Below, in pieces: positions 47,181-56,853 of a stretch of DNA of 64,000 nt (within the stretch, counting starts at the first letter, position 1; every line of letters starts with the position of its first letter). The DNA lies in contig DASXVO010000081.1 in NCBI GenBank assembly GCA_036504215.1, positions 62,001-126,000 of the forward strand, given 5' to 3'. Source of the DNA: Vicinamibacterales bacterium (GTDB lineage: Bacteria; Acidobacteriota; Vicinamibacteria; Vicinamibacterales; Fen-181). The translations under genes were made by a program, and so were the position numbers. Under the pieces are notes generated by a model, which did not search any database, was not told the origin of the DNA, and worked only from the letters and a program-made list of their open reading frames with translations.

Positions 47181-47628
47181 CTAACCCGCTGCCTCGTGGT
47201 CCGGTGGAGCACCGTGCATCCGTTCCACGATGCGCAACGTCAGGCACCGATAGGCTTGCTGCGACCGGTACTCGGGTTCGACCACGAACCAGTGCGGCTC
47301 TACGAGTTCAACGAGCAACCGCCACGACGTGGGGTCTTCTTCCATGTTCGCCATCACGTCGTTCAGCCGTTCCAAGACCTGCTTGTCGTCAATCTCGACG
47401 CTCGACAACCGCTGAATCGCGCCATCGGCCAGACGTTTGGCATCGATGTAGCTGCCGCCCGATTTGCTGCGGGTTCGAAGATTCCTGCTCAGGTCCAAGG
47501 CGATGTCCAAAGTCGCGTTGGTGCGGACGCGGACATCTTCCGCAGAGAGTTTGCGGCTGAAATCGTGGCCATAGGTGACGCGTGGCAGGTGGACTGCCGT
47601 CTTTCTCAGGGTCTCCTACATGGTGCCG
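47181..47628 (-). pseudogene. Paralogue with nonsense codon at position 2
   Basis: Upstream context and first codons copy the neighbour: GAGGG...ACCATG then TAG where the intact gene has TGG, then ETLRKT against RNLKKT. Without that stop the frame would give ~147 residues, with LDLSRNLRTRSKSGGSYIDAKRLADGAIQRLSSVEIDDKQVLERL matching the intact copy. It lacks the zinc ribbon. Translation could only start from an internal weak codon such as TTG 47510. Confidence 0.65.
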
Positions 47629-47724
47629 TTCCCTCCTGCTCGGCCCGGCGTTCGGTTCTGCGTCACCGTTACCGCCGAACGCATCGGGCAGAGCTTACCC
47701 GAAAACTGGTACACTGCGCGACCG

Positions 47725-48387
47725 ATGCAGGTCACCTCAATCCGAGTGGGCAAACGCTTCCGTGACGTTGGCGACGTGTCGAGTCTCGCGGAATCGATTT
47801 TCCGGTGCGGTTTGCTGCACCCGATTATCTGCGATGCGAATTTGCGGTTGGTGGCCGGCGCGAGAAGATTGGCGGCGGTCAAGGCGCTCGGCTGGACTGA
47901 GGTTCCAGTCCGTGTGGTGAACGGTTTGACGGATGCCGCCGCCGCCATCCGCGCAGAACGCGCCATCGCCCGTGCCCTTGAACCGCTTGAAGCCGCTGAA
48001 GCCAAGGCGCGCCAGAAGCACGGTGGACGGCCGAAGAACGGCAGCACGAAAAGGTCTGGAAGATTGCCAGACCATTCCATCGGCACCACTCGTGACCGAG
48101 TTGGGAGAGCGGTCGGAGTCTCGGGCAAGACCTTGGCGATGGCAACAGCGGTTGTCGAAGCGGCCGAACGCGAGCCGTTGAAATACGCCGGTCTGCTGCG
48201 TCAGATGGATTCCACGGGCAACATGTCAGGCTCATTCCTGAGATTGCGCAAACGCCAAGCGGCCGAGCGTCTTGCCGCGCAGCCACCTCCGCCACCCACC
48301 GGCCCGTTCGATGTCATCGTCGTTGACCCCGGATGGCCGTACCCCATCCGTGACGGCGACGTGACCCAACGGGGCAACACGCATTAG
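47725..48387 (+). pseudogene. ParB-like/MT-A70 gene, truncated
   Basis: Residues 1-60 are a ParB-type nuclease-like domain (VGKRFRDVGDVSSLAESIFRCGLLHPIICDANLRLVAGARRLAAVKALGW). A following helix region seems to lack ~15 residues compared with the usual AER...ALEPLE segment. VGRAVGVSGKTLAMATAVVEAAE follows, then DVIVVDPGWPYPIRDGD, the DPPW motif of MT-A70 adenine methyltransferases with Gly for Pro. Then TAG (48385-48387) stands where the family has Tyr, and one base is missing just after it. The catalytic domain is therefore lost. Confidence 0.7.
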
Positions 48388-48575
48388 CCACCATGCTGCC
48401 GTGCTCGTGAACCACACCGGTACTGTGCTGTCAGCCGACGCGTTCTCGGAATTGAAACGAACTTGAAACCTTGCACCACAAACGACCTCGGGCCGCCCCA
48501 GGTCACCCCAGCAAGCGGCCCGACATCACCAGTGGATCCGAGACCACCACTCACCGCTTCGACGTCTTCCCGCGG
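48388..48575. other. Right end of the tRNA-His island, no gene seen
   Basis: Probably decayed remainder of the methyltransferase gene; no frame is convincing. Confidence 0.4.
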
Positions 48576-48633
48576 CTGTGGCTCCGGAAGTCGCGGGTTC
48601 GAACCCCGTTACCCACCCCAATTTCCTCGCAAC
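48576..48633 (+). repeat. Partial tRNA-His copy (right attachment site)
   Basis: Identical to 44988-45045 except for one T/C difference. It has no 5' half, so it is not a tRNA gene. Confidence 0.9.
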
Positions 48634-48650
48634 TCTCGGCGCTCGCATTC

Positions 48651-48719
48651 GCACCTGGCACTGCGCACCTTGCACCTGCCCCCGGCACTTGGCACGTGGC
48701 ACTCAGCACCCGGCACTTT
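48651..48719. repeat. 7-base-period array, GCACNNN type
   Basis: Nine GCACNNN units in register, with one degenerate 6-base unit (48679-48684). The same unit recurs at 61151-61192. Confidence 0.9.
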
Positions 48720-48727
48720 TCACTCTG

Positions 48728-49195
48728 TTAGTTGTTCCCCGCCCCAGCCGCGATCCACTGCCGGATCAGGGCAACCTGGGCGTCGCTCAGGTACGGCGGA
48801 CCATTTCGCGGCATCCGTAGACCGACGATGCCGGCCGCACCCTCGAGCTTCTGAACCAGGTAGCTGTTGTTCGGGTCTCCAGGTATCACCCGGATCGCCC
48901 CGGGCTTGCCGCTGCTGGCGACGTTCACGAGGCCCGCATACGCAACGCTCGACTTCAGGTTCAGGCCACCGGCCGGCGTCCGCCCGTCGTCGGTGTGGCA
49001 GCCCACGCACGCCGGTGTGAAGACCTGACTCGAGACTTGGCTGAACGTCGCGGTCGGCGTCGATGGGGACGGGTTGGTCGGCGTCGTGGGAGACGACGTC
49101 CCGCCGCCGGAATTGCTGCTGCACCCGATCGCCACGAGCGCCACGCACACGCCGACACCCGCTGTCACTGCACGCATCACCATCTGAATCCGCAT
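48728..49195 (-). CDS. Monohaem c-type cytochrome lipoprotein
   Basis: 155 residues. Lipobox LVAIGC near residue 25, a Ser/Thr/Pro-rich linker, then a cytochrome domain with haem motif CVGCH and possible distal Met in LRMPRNGPPYLSDAQVALIRQWI. It would be anchored to a membrane outside the cytoplasm. Last gene of the group that starts with the sigma-54-controlled cupredoxin. Confidence 0.85.
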   Translation of the reverse strand: MRIQMVMRAVTAGVGVCVALVAIGCSSNSGGGTSSPTTPTNPSPSTPTATFSQVSSQVFTPACVGCHTDDGRTPAGGLNLKSSVAYAGLVNVASSGKPGAIRVIPGDPNNSYLVQKLEGAAGIVGLRMPRNGPPYLSDAQVALIRQWIAAGAGNN

Positions 49196-49272
49196 TGCTG
49201 CCTCCGCTGTTGATCCGATTCAAGGGTGAGCCGCCTTGGGTTCGCCAGGGCGGCCTGAAGTCAACCACCGTG

Positions 49273-50259
49273 TCAGTAGAACTTGCGCGAGATATTGAAC
49301 CCGAGGTACCAGTTGGTGCGGCCGCTGGCCGCTCCGCGTGCGATGTTCGCCGGCGTCGAGGCGAACCCGTTGGACACGTTCAACTGGAAAACGTGGCCAC
49401 CCACCTGCTTCTCCAGGCCGAACGACGCCAGTGTCTTGCCGGGCGCGTAGACGAAGACGCCCTGGGCCGGCGTCGCGACGCCGCCTTTGAAGCCCGACAG
49501 ACGCGGCGATACCTCGGCGAGGACGAATGTGCCGCGACGCAACCGCACCCGGGCACCGATGCCGAGGAACAGAGTCTGGTCGGTGTCGCCCAGGCCCGGC
49601 GACCCGGGATTGGTGTTGCCGACCCACGTCGGCTGAACGTAGACGGCCGCCACGTTCCGAATCGTGGTGCCGAGGACAACGCCAATCGACGGCGACTTCT
49701 CGTTCTTGAAGTTGTTGGTGCCCTCGACAGCGCCGATGACCGACAGCGATAGCGGCAGGGTGTCGCCGGCCTGCAGCACGCTGTAGGAACCGAAGAAGTC
49801 GATCGTCTTGTCACTCGTGCGATAGATTCCGATCTGCGCCCCGCGGGCCGGTGCAAACCTGAACTCGAGGCCGATCTGCGCCCCCGCGTCGAGTCCGAAC
49901 AGATCCCCCGCGGAGCCGCCGAAATCGCCCTGGTTGAGGGACCGAGTGAAGCGGTGCGTCACGCGAAACGCGCTCTTGAACCGCGGCAGCCTGAGCGTCG
50001 TCGCCAGGTTCACGGTCGTGAAATCTGGCTCGAGGGGCGACGGCGACATGTCGTCGTCGCCGGTGACCCGAGAACCTGTCGATGTCGACGGCGACTGCGA
50101 GGACGTGGCCGGCGGTTCGAGGGCCGACACTGCGGTCGTGGCTGGCGACGCTGGCAACGGAGGGTCGGCCTGCACGCTCGACGCGCCCAGGAACAGGCCG
50201 AGCACGGCGAACATCGCGACCGGCCATCCACGGAATCGAGTGAGTCGTTTCTGTCGCAC
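49273..50259 (-). CDS. DUF5777 outer-membrane beta-barrel
   Basis: 328 residues. Signal peptide (VAMFAVLGLFLGASSVQA), Ser/Thr/Pro-rich segment to ~75, then strands typical of the DUF5777 barrels: SAFRVTHRFTRSLN, DLFGLDAGAQIGLEFRFAP, IGIYRTSDKTIDFFGSY and NWYLGFNISRKFY, ending in an aromatic residue. DUF5777 genes usually sit with cytochromes and YceI; here a cytochrome and a cupredoxin flank it. Possible conduit for electrons or copper. Confidence 0.82.
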   Translation of the reverse strand: MRQKRLTRFRGWPVAMFAVLGLFLGASSVQADPPLPASPATTAVSALEPPATSSQSPSTSTGSRVTGDDDMSPSPLEPDFTTVNLATTLRLPRFKSAFRVTHRFTRSLNQGDFGGSAGDLFGLDAGAQIGLEFRFAPARGAQIGIYRTSDKTIDFFGSYSVLQAGDTLPLSLSVIGAVEGTNNFKNEKSPSIGVVLGTTIRNVAAVYVQPTWVGNTNPGSPGLGDTDQTLFLGIGARVRLRRGTFVLAEVSPRLSGFKGGVATPAQGVFVYAPGKTLASFGLEKQVGGHVFQLNVSNGFASTPANIARGAASGRTNWYLGFNISRKFY

Positions 50260-50293
50260 GGAGTACTCCTCGTGAATCTGGATTGGACCGCGC

Positions 50294-50707
50294 CTACCGC
50301 GAGCCGGCCCCGGCGGCCGACGCCGGGTTGACGACCAGCAGGGCGGTCATTTGCTTGTGGCCGCGCCCGCAGTACTCCGAGCACGTGATGGGGAAGGTGC
50401 CGGCCAGGTCGGCCACGAACTCGATCGTCACGGGCTTGCCTCCCTTTGGCACCTCGACATCCTGTTTCAGCTTCTTGATGGCGAGACCGTGGGTGCCGTC
50501 CGCGGAGTGCACGACGAGGCGCACGACATCGCCCTGATTGACTTCGATCCGGTCTGGCGTGAACTTGAACCGCTCCGCGACGACGGTGATCTCCTTGACG
50601 GAACGACCGGCTTGAACGGCCGAGAGATTGACGGCCGCGCCGTCGGCGAGCGACCACGTCATGAGCAAGATGCCCGTCAGTCCGGCCACGATCTCGAGGT
50701 ATCGCAT
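50294..50707 (-). CDS. Exported cupredoxin with CuA-like site
   Basis: 137 residues. N-terminal hydrophobic helix (EIVAGLTGILLMTWSLA), then a single cupredoxin domain: VVAERFKFTPDRIEVNQGDVVRLVVHSADGTHGLAI, VEFVADLAGTFPITCSEYCGRGHKQM. His in GTHG plus CxxxCxxxHxxM is the CuA pattern of cytochrome oxidase subunit II and nitrous-oxide reductase. It lacks the transmembrane part of CoxB. A sigma-54 promoter and enhancer-like dyads lie upstream. Confidence 0.87.
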   Translation of the reverse strand: MRYLEIVAGLTGILLMTWSLADGAAVNLSAVQAGRSVKEITVVAERFKFTPDRIEVNQGDVVRLVVHSADGTHGLAIKKLKQDVEVPKGGKPVTIEFVADLAGTFPITCSEYCGRGHKQMTALLVVNPASAAGAGSR

Positions 50708-50747
50708 GGAGCTTCTCCCGGTAACAGGTGCCACACGGCATGGAATC

Positions 50748-50762
50748 GCAAGCGCGATGCCA
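50748..50762 (-). promoter_or_regulatory. Sigma-54 promoter of the cupredoxin gene
   Basis: TGGCATCGCGCTTGC on the minus strand: GG at -24, GC at -12, ten bases between, nearly the full consensus. Transcription would start about 30 bases before ATG 50707. Confidence 0.8.
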
Positions 50763-50821
50763 GGAGGCAATCGGTCTTATGTTGAGGAAAACAGGCCGCG
50801 GCGAGCGTGCTACAGGTGGGG

Positions 50822-50860
50822 TTTACGCGAGCGGTCGCGTCAATTTACGGTCCGCGTAAA
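50822..50860. promoter_or_regulatory. Enhancer-like dyads of the NtrC-type regulator
   Basis: TTTACG-N5-CGTAAA at 50844-50860, and a second half-site pair TTTACG (50822) with CGTCAA (50838). They lie 60-110 bases upstream of the sigma-54 promoter, as NtrC-type activator sites do. The same dyad occurs at 56772-56788. Confidence 0.7.
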
Positions 50861-50863
50861 TCG

Positions 50864-52228
<1,365 letters not shown>

Positions 52229-52232
52229 AGTG

Positions 52233-54050
52233 TCAGATCTGGGTGGGCGCCGGCGGCGCGCACGGAAGCTCGATGCGAACAACGGTGCCGGCCTGGGGCT
52301 GGCTCGAGATGTCGATCGTGCCCCCCAGGCCCTCGATCACGTGCCTGGCGATGGCCAGGCCAAGGCCAGTGCCGTCCCGCCGCGTGCTGAAGTACGGTTC
52401 GAACACGCGCGACAGCACATCCGGCGCGATTCCCACGCCCGAGTCGCGCACCTCGATGGCCGCCCGGCCGTCGGGCACGCCATCCACGTGAATCTCGACG
52501 CCGGCCGCACGCTCGCGTCTTCCGCTCTCATCGGGCGAGGCGGCCGCCTCGCGGGCGAGCACCGCCTGCCGGGCGTTGGTCACGAGGTTCACGAGCACGC
52601 CGCGCACCCGCTCGGCATCGGTGACGACGGGGAGATGCCCCTCGGCGGGCACGACGGCGACGGTCGGATGGTCCGTCCCCGCCGTCGCGGCCGCGGCCGA
52701 CTGGACGCACAGTGCGTGGAGGTCGGCCTCGGCGCAGACGAACCGGATGGGCCGCGCGAAGTCGAGGACCTCCGTCACCAGGCGGTTCAGGCGGTCCACT
52801 TCCTCACCGATGTCGGACGCGGCCTGCCTGACTTCCTCTTCGTTGCCCGTCTGCCGCCGCAGCGTGCGGACGGCGGCCTTGATGATCATGAGCGGGTTGC
52901 GGATCTCATGGGCGATGACGGTGGACAGGCGGCCGAGCGAGGACAACCGCTCCTTCTGCGCCGCGTCGCGCTGGAACGCCGCGATTGAGTCGGTCAGCCT
53001 GTTGAACGTGGTCGCGAGCAGGCGTGCGTCCTCGTCGCCCCAGTTGCCGGGCGGCAGATCGATCTTTCGCGTCAGGTCGCCCGTGGCGGCAATCTCACGC
53101 ATCCCGCTCGTGATCGTCGCCAGCGGTCGGGTGATTGTCCGGGCCACGAGGTAGCTCAGCAAGACGGCGGCGAGCACGGCAAGCACCGCCGTGGCCGCCA
53201 GCGCACGATGGATGTCGGCGAGGAAGCGGAGGCGGCGCGTGCGGGATTGCAGTACCAGCATTCGGGGCGACAGCGCCTCGTTCTCGAGGCGCACCCGCTC
53301 GGGCGGGTTGGCCTCTGCCCGCATGCGCCGGACCTCGAGAGGCCGTACGAGGCCCGCGTATTCGTCGCCACCGATCGTGACGCGAGATCCGACCGGCGTC
53401 CGCAGGAGACCGGACAACGCGAGAAAGGCGGCGGGGGCGAACGTGCCGGCCACCACTCGCCCACCGATGGCGAAGGCGACCTCGGTTTCCGTCGCCCGCT
53501 TGAACTGCTCGGCGCGGCGCCGATCGAAGAGAAACCCGAGGCTGACTGTGCCGATGACCTGCGGTTTCACCATCATCGGCACGGTCGCCACTTCGACGAC
53601 CCCACCCTCATCGGGCCAGTAGGTCACCGTCTCGTGTCCTGCCGCCGCTCGAACCACCGCGGCGTGCTGCGGATCGACGAGCGCCGGCTTCGCGCGCGAG
53701 GCGGCCAGTACGCGGCCGGCCGCGTCGGTGACGATGAAGATGTCGGCGTTGACGAGGCGGCGATAATCCTCCGCGAGCGGCTGCACCGTGACCGCGTCGC
53801 CGGTGTCGACCGCCGCCTTCAGCTTCGGATCGTCCGCAATCAGTCGAGCCGCCAGGAGAAAACTGTCCGACAGCGTCGCCCGCCACTCCGACACGAGACC
53901 GGCCGCATCTTCCAGTTCGCGCTGGAGCCCGGCCTCCGCATCGCGGGTCACGCGATCACTGACGACATAGACGCCGACACCAATCGAGATCACCGCGAGC
54001 AGCGCCGTCGCGAGGAAGATCCGATTGGTGAGCGAGGATAGGAATCTCAT
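52233..54050 (-). CDS. Sensor histidine kinase with periplasmic Cache-like domain
   Basis: 605 residues. Membrane helix 7-29, periplasmic sensor to ~275 (DIFIVTDAAGRVLAASRAKPALVDPQ, PQVIGTVSLGFLFD, a Cache-type double module), helix ~285-305, HAMP (ITRPLATITSGMREIAATGDLTRKI), then LSSLGRLSTVIAHEIRNPLMIIKAA with the phospho-His, and an ATPase domain (NLVTNARQA, DSGVGI, GTGLGLAI). Partner of the NtrC-type regulator; the ligand is unknown. Confidence 0.9.
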   Translation of the reverse strand: MRFLSSLTNRIFLATALLAVISIGVGVYVVSDRVTRDAEAGLQRELEDAAGLVSEWRATLSDSFLLAARLIADDPKLKAAVDTGDAVTVQPLAEDYRRLVNADIFIVTDAAGRVLAASRAKPALVDPQHAAVVRAAAGHETVTYWPDEGGVVEVATVPMMVKPQVIGTVSLGFLFDRRRAEQFKRATETEVAFAIGGRVVAGTFAPAAFLALSGLLRTPVGSRVTIGGDEYAGLVRPLEVRRMRAEANPPERVRLENEALSPRMLVLQSRTRRLRFLADIHRALAATAVLAVLAAVLLSYLVARTITRPLATITSGMREIAATGDLTRKIDLPPGNWGDEDARLLATTFNRLTDSIAAFQRDAAQKERLSSLGRLSTVIAHEIRNPLMIIKAAVRTLRRQTGNEEEVRQAASDIGEEVDRLNRLVTEVLDFARPIRFVCAEADLHALCVQSAAAATAGTDHPTVAVVPAEGHLPVVTDAERVRGVLVNLVTNARQAVLAREAAASPDESGRRERAAGVEIHVDGVPDGRAAIEVRDSGVGIAPDVLSRVFEPYFSTRRDGTGLGLAIARHVIEGLGGTIDISSQPQAGTVVRIELPCAPPAPTQI

Positions 54051-54069
54051 CGTTCCAGCGCGCCGGGGC

Positions 54070-54750
54070 TCATCGCAACGTGAAGTCGAGGTCGGCGGTC
54101 CCTCCCGCGAGAATTGTCACCTGCTCGGTCCGCTCGGCGATTCCCTCGTACCATGCCGTCACCCGATAGGTCCCGGGCGGAATGCGGTCGATCCGGTACC
54201 GGCCATCCTGGTCGGTGACTGCGAAGAAGCGGTGACCGAAGACCAGGATGAACGCATTCATGTGTGAGTGAATCTCGCAGAACACACGGACGAACCCGGC
54301 CCGGTCGAACGTGACGGATTTCGACTGGCCGGCCGCATAGCGCCCCAGGTCGAAGCGCCGCGCCTTCGAGAGCGAGAAGACGTTGTGGTACGTGCGATCG
54401 TCGTTGGGAAACTCCACCGTGCTGCCGGTCGTGATCGCCAGCAGATGCGGGACGAACGTCTCGCTCGTCTGGTGCATGCGCACGCGCGTCGGCGTCGGGG
54501 CCTCGTCGCCGGCCGGCGCCTCCTCGAAGAAGACCACCGCCTGCCGCCTCGTGTCACCGGTCAGCCCGCGCTGGCGTCCGTCGGTGCCGGATCCGGGTGC
54601 GGGCATGGACCGGACCGCGGATAACGGGCGCGCGACGGTCACCCGGCCTCGCAGGATTCCCGACGGCACGGACGATGAGCCGGTCGGACCGGCAGCCCTG
54701 CCGGCCGGCATCGCCACACCGAGCGCGAGGACGACCCAGAGGTATCGCAT
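54070..54750 (-). CDS. Secreted plastocyanin-like cupredoxin
   Basis: 226 residues with signal peptide (LWVVLALGVAMPAG). Type-1 copper ligands are visible: His in RTYHNVFSLS and Cys-His-Met in VFCEIHSHMNAF. A C-terminal beta-sandwich (FAVTDQDGRYRIDRIPPGTYRVTAWYEG) is of the carboxypeptidase-regulatory type. ATG at 54750 abuts the stop of the upstream barrel gene. A likely electron carrier for this gene set. Confidence 0.85.
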   Translation of the reverse strand: MRYLWVVLALGVAMPAGRAAGPTGSSSVPSGILRGRVTVARPLSAVRSMPAPGSGTDGRQRGLTGDTRRQAVVFFEEAPAGDEAPTPTRVRMHQTSETFVPHLLAITTGSTVEFPNDDRTYHNVFSLSKARRFDLGRYAAGQSKSVTFDRAGFVRVFCEIHSHMNAFILVFGHRFFAVTDQDGRYRIDRIPPGTYRVTAWYEGIAERTEQVTILAGGTADLDFTLR

Positions 54751-56078
54751 CAGAACGTGAGCACCAGTTGCGCCGCAGCCAGGCCGAGCTTCGCCGCCTG
54801 CGTCGTATCCCGCCGGTTGTACTGATACACGGCCTTGGCCGTGAGGTTCCGCGTCAGCGCGTATCCCAGGCCCGCCTCGACGCGCCCGACGTTGGCGTCC
54901 CATCCGAGCGGCCCGCTGGCCGTCGAGACGTCGCCGAACGCGATGTAGCCCAACCGCACCGCAGCGTAGAGACCCGGCAGGATCTTGTACCGCGCCTCGA
55001 CGTCGGCCGACGTTGCGACGAGCGGGTCGTCCAGGAACGGCGCCTTGAACGCCGGGAAGCGGCGACGAACCACGAGCACCTCGGCCCTCACGATCCAGTA
55101 GCCGAACGAGTACTCCGCGTCCAGGCCGAACGCGGATTCCCGCGGATCGCGGTTGGACGCAGCCGTCGCGACGACGGCACTCAGCCGACGGTCCACGAAG
55201 CTTCCGTACGCTCCAGAGGCGCCAACCACCAGGCCGACGATCGGACGCGCTTCGAATCGTCCGGTCAACTCCCAGCCGCCGTGTGCGTCGGAACTGCCTG
55301 GGTTGGCGAGGCTGCCGCGCATCACGGTGACCGTCGTGCGGGTGCGAGCGGTGTCGGCGGTCACCTCGACACCCGGACTCCAGCCGGTCGTATTCACCAA
55401 GGGCATGCCGGACACGCCGCGCCCCCCGCCGATCGGGTAGTGGGGCGCCCACCCTCGCCCCCGGTTCGCGACGAGATCGGCCGTGGAACTGGGCAAGGCA
55501 TCGGCTCGCACTCCCGTCGTGTACTGATACCCAAGCGGATAGCCGATGAGCGGGTTGGACGTGCCGTAGCGGCGCTGAAGAAACGCCCCGAATGCCGGCT
55601 GCACGAGCCCTGCCGAAACTCCCACCCGGCCCGACGCGAATGGCTCGACGTGCAGGGTGGCGACAACCGGATAAGCGGTCCAGCCGGCCTCGACCACGTC
55701 GCCCTCAGCGCGAAACTCGCCGTGGAGCGAAATGCGCGACGAGACGACGAACGTCCCGGCGGCGCCGAGCCGAATGAGGCGCATCATGTCGTGGTCGTAG
55801 TCGCCGTAGTTGAAGAACGCCACCTCGTCGTAGGGCCCGAACGCGACCGCCACGTCGCCGCCGACCGTGAGCCGCCCGCCGAGGAACGTCACGGGAGTCG
55901 CGGGCAGCACCTGTGCGTTCGACACGGCGGAGGCGGCCAGGCACCACACCGTAGCGAGCGGGACCACGAGAGACAGGCCCCCACGCCCCAGCGATCGCGC
56001 CAGCGGTGCCAGCCCGCGCCGGCGCGCGTCGAGCGGGAATTGGTGACGTATGGTGATAGGACCAGTATAGCTGGTCAT
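54750..56078 (-). CDS. Outer-membrane beta-barrel, unknown family
   Basis: 442 residues. A long N-terminal region with a hydrophobic signal (LSLVVPLATVWCLAASAVSNA) and then regular alternating strands to the end (ISLHGEFRAEGDVVEAGW, RVEAGLGYALTRNLTAKAVYQYNRR, QLVLTF). Ends in Phe. I do not recognise the family. Placed between a cytochrome and a cupredoxin it may be the barrel of a porin-cytochrome conduit; this is inference. Overlaps the cytochrome gene by four bases. Confidence 0.75.
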   Translation of the reverse strand: MTSYTGPITIRHQFPLDARRRGLAPLARSLGRGGLSLVVPLATVWCLAASAVSNAQVLPATPVTFLGGRLTVGGDVAVAFGPYDEVAFFNYGDYDHDMMRLIRLGAAGTFVVSSRISLHGEFRAEGDVVEAGWTAYPVVATLHVEPFASGRVGVSAGLVQPAFGAFLQRRYGTSNPLIGYPLGYQYTTGVRADALPSSTADLVANRGRGWAPHYPIGGGRGVSGMPLVNTTGWSPGVEVTADTARTRTTVTVMRGSLANPGSSDAHGGWELTGRFEARPIVGLVVGASGAYGSFVDRRLSAVVATAASNRDPRESAFGLDAEYSFGYWIVRAEVLVVRRRFPAFKAPFLDDPLVATSADVEARYKILPGLYAAVRLGYIAFGDVSTASGPLGWDANVGRVEAGLGYALTRNLTAKAVYQYNRRDTTQAAKLGLAAAQLVLTF

Positions 56079-56644
56079 TCGGATTTCCCGGGATCTCGTC
56101 GCGAGTCGCCACCACCGGCCGACGCACCCCCGGTCCGATCACTCCCCATCACCTGCTCGAGTTCGTCTGGCGTCAGCCGCGGCAGCCGGCGAATGAACGA
56201 CACCATCTTCCACGTGTCGGACGCGCTCAGTTCGCGCTCCCATGCGGGCATGCCGGTATAGCGGATGCCGTTCTGGATCACGAAGAACAACTCGCCGTCG
56301 GTCAACTCCTGCGTCTGGGCCTTTCGCATGTCCGGCACCTTCGGATACAGGTTCTGCCCGACCTCGCTTCGGCCGCTCCCGCCCTCGTCGTGGCAGACCG
56401 CGCAGTGCTCCTGGAACGCGCGTCCGCCTTCGGTCCACGCCGAGGGATCGCGAGCGACGGGGCTCATCGCACGACTGGCGTTCGACGGCATCGACAGTCG
56501 ACGGACGTGGCGCGCCATGAAGGCCTCGATGGCGGGAGGGTCGGTTCGCGCGGACAGACCGTTCCGCGTTAAGAGATACCCAACGCCAGCCATCAGGATC
56601 GCGAGAATGGCCAGCGTGATGCCGACGTCTCTGAGAAATCGCAT
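56075..56644 (-). CDS. Membrane-anchored monohaem cytochrome c
   Basis: 189 residues. N-terminal helix (VGITLAILAILMAGVGYLL), then a cytochrome c domain with CAVCH and a distal Met in YTGMPAWERELS. Haem protein facing the periplasm. First gene of an operon with the barrel, the cupredoxin, the kinase and the regulator. Confidence 0.9.
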   Translation of the reverse strand: MRFLRDVGITLAILAILMAGVGYLLTRNGLSARTDPPAIEAFMARHVRRLSMPSNASRAMSPVARDPSAWTEGGRAFQEHCAVCHDEGGSGRSEVGQNLYPKVPDMRKAQTQELTDGELFFVIQNGIRYTGMPAWERELSASDTWKMVSFIRRLPRLTPDELEQVMGSDRTGGASAGGGDSRRDPGKSE

Positions 56645-56666
56645 GAACCCTCCGTCTCGACGGGGT

Positions 56667-56681
56667 TCAATTCGCGTTCCA
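56667..56681 (-). promoter_or_regulatory. Weak sigma-54-like promoter
   Basis: TGGAACGCGAATTGA on the minus strand has GG at -24 and GA, not GC, ten bases later. The -12 mismatch makes this doubtful, but its position before the cytochrome gene and below the dyad at 56772 fits. Confidence 0.35.
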
Positions 56682-56771
56682 CCCAGGCGCCAGCCGTCCA
56701 GCAGGGTTTCCGAATGAATCGGAGGCAGGGCCGGGAAGGTCCAGCCGTGAACGTCACGATTGGCGAAGCGG

Positions 56772-56788
56772 TTTACGTTTTACGTAAG
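56772..56788. promoter_or_regulatory. Enhancer-like dyad upstream of the cytochrome operon
   Basis: TTTACG-TTTTA-CGTAAG, the same half-sites and 5-base spacing as at 50844-50860. Confidence 0.6.
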
Positions 56789-56813
56789 AGGAGGATCGGT
56801 CCCGGCCGGGCCC

Positions 56814-56852
56814 TTCCTCCTTCCTCCTTCATCCTTCCTCCTTCATCCTTTT
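56814..56852. repeat. 7-base-period array, TTCMTCC type
   Basis: TTCCTCC x2, TTCATCC, TTCCTCC, TTCATCC, then TTTTCTC: the same unit as at 41284, just after the 3' end of the porin gene. Confidence 0.85.
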
Positions 56853-56853
56853 C

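Larger units (their letters stand above)
44988..48633. mobile_element. Integrated island at tRNA-His, about 3.6 kb
   Basis: 58 bases from the anticodon loop through the tRNA end (44988-45045) recur at 48576-48633 with one mismatch. Between them lie a HEPN-domain gene, a 35-residue gene, two related genes and a broken ParB/MT-A70 gene. No integrase remains in the island. Such perfect tRNA 3'-end duplication is the mark of site-specific integration, so the recombinase was lost or supplied elsewhere. Confidence 0.8.

Noticed and set aside
48576-48633. A second tRNA-His gene.
   Set aside because: The 5' half is absent; it is an attachment-site copy.
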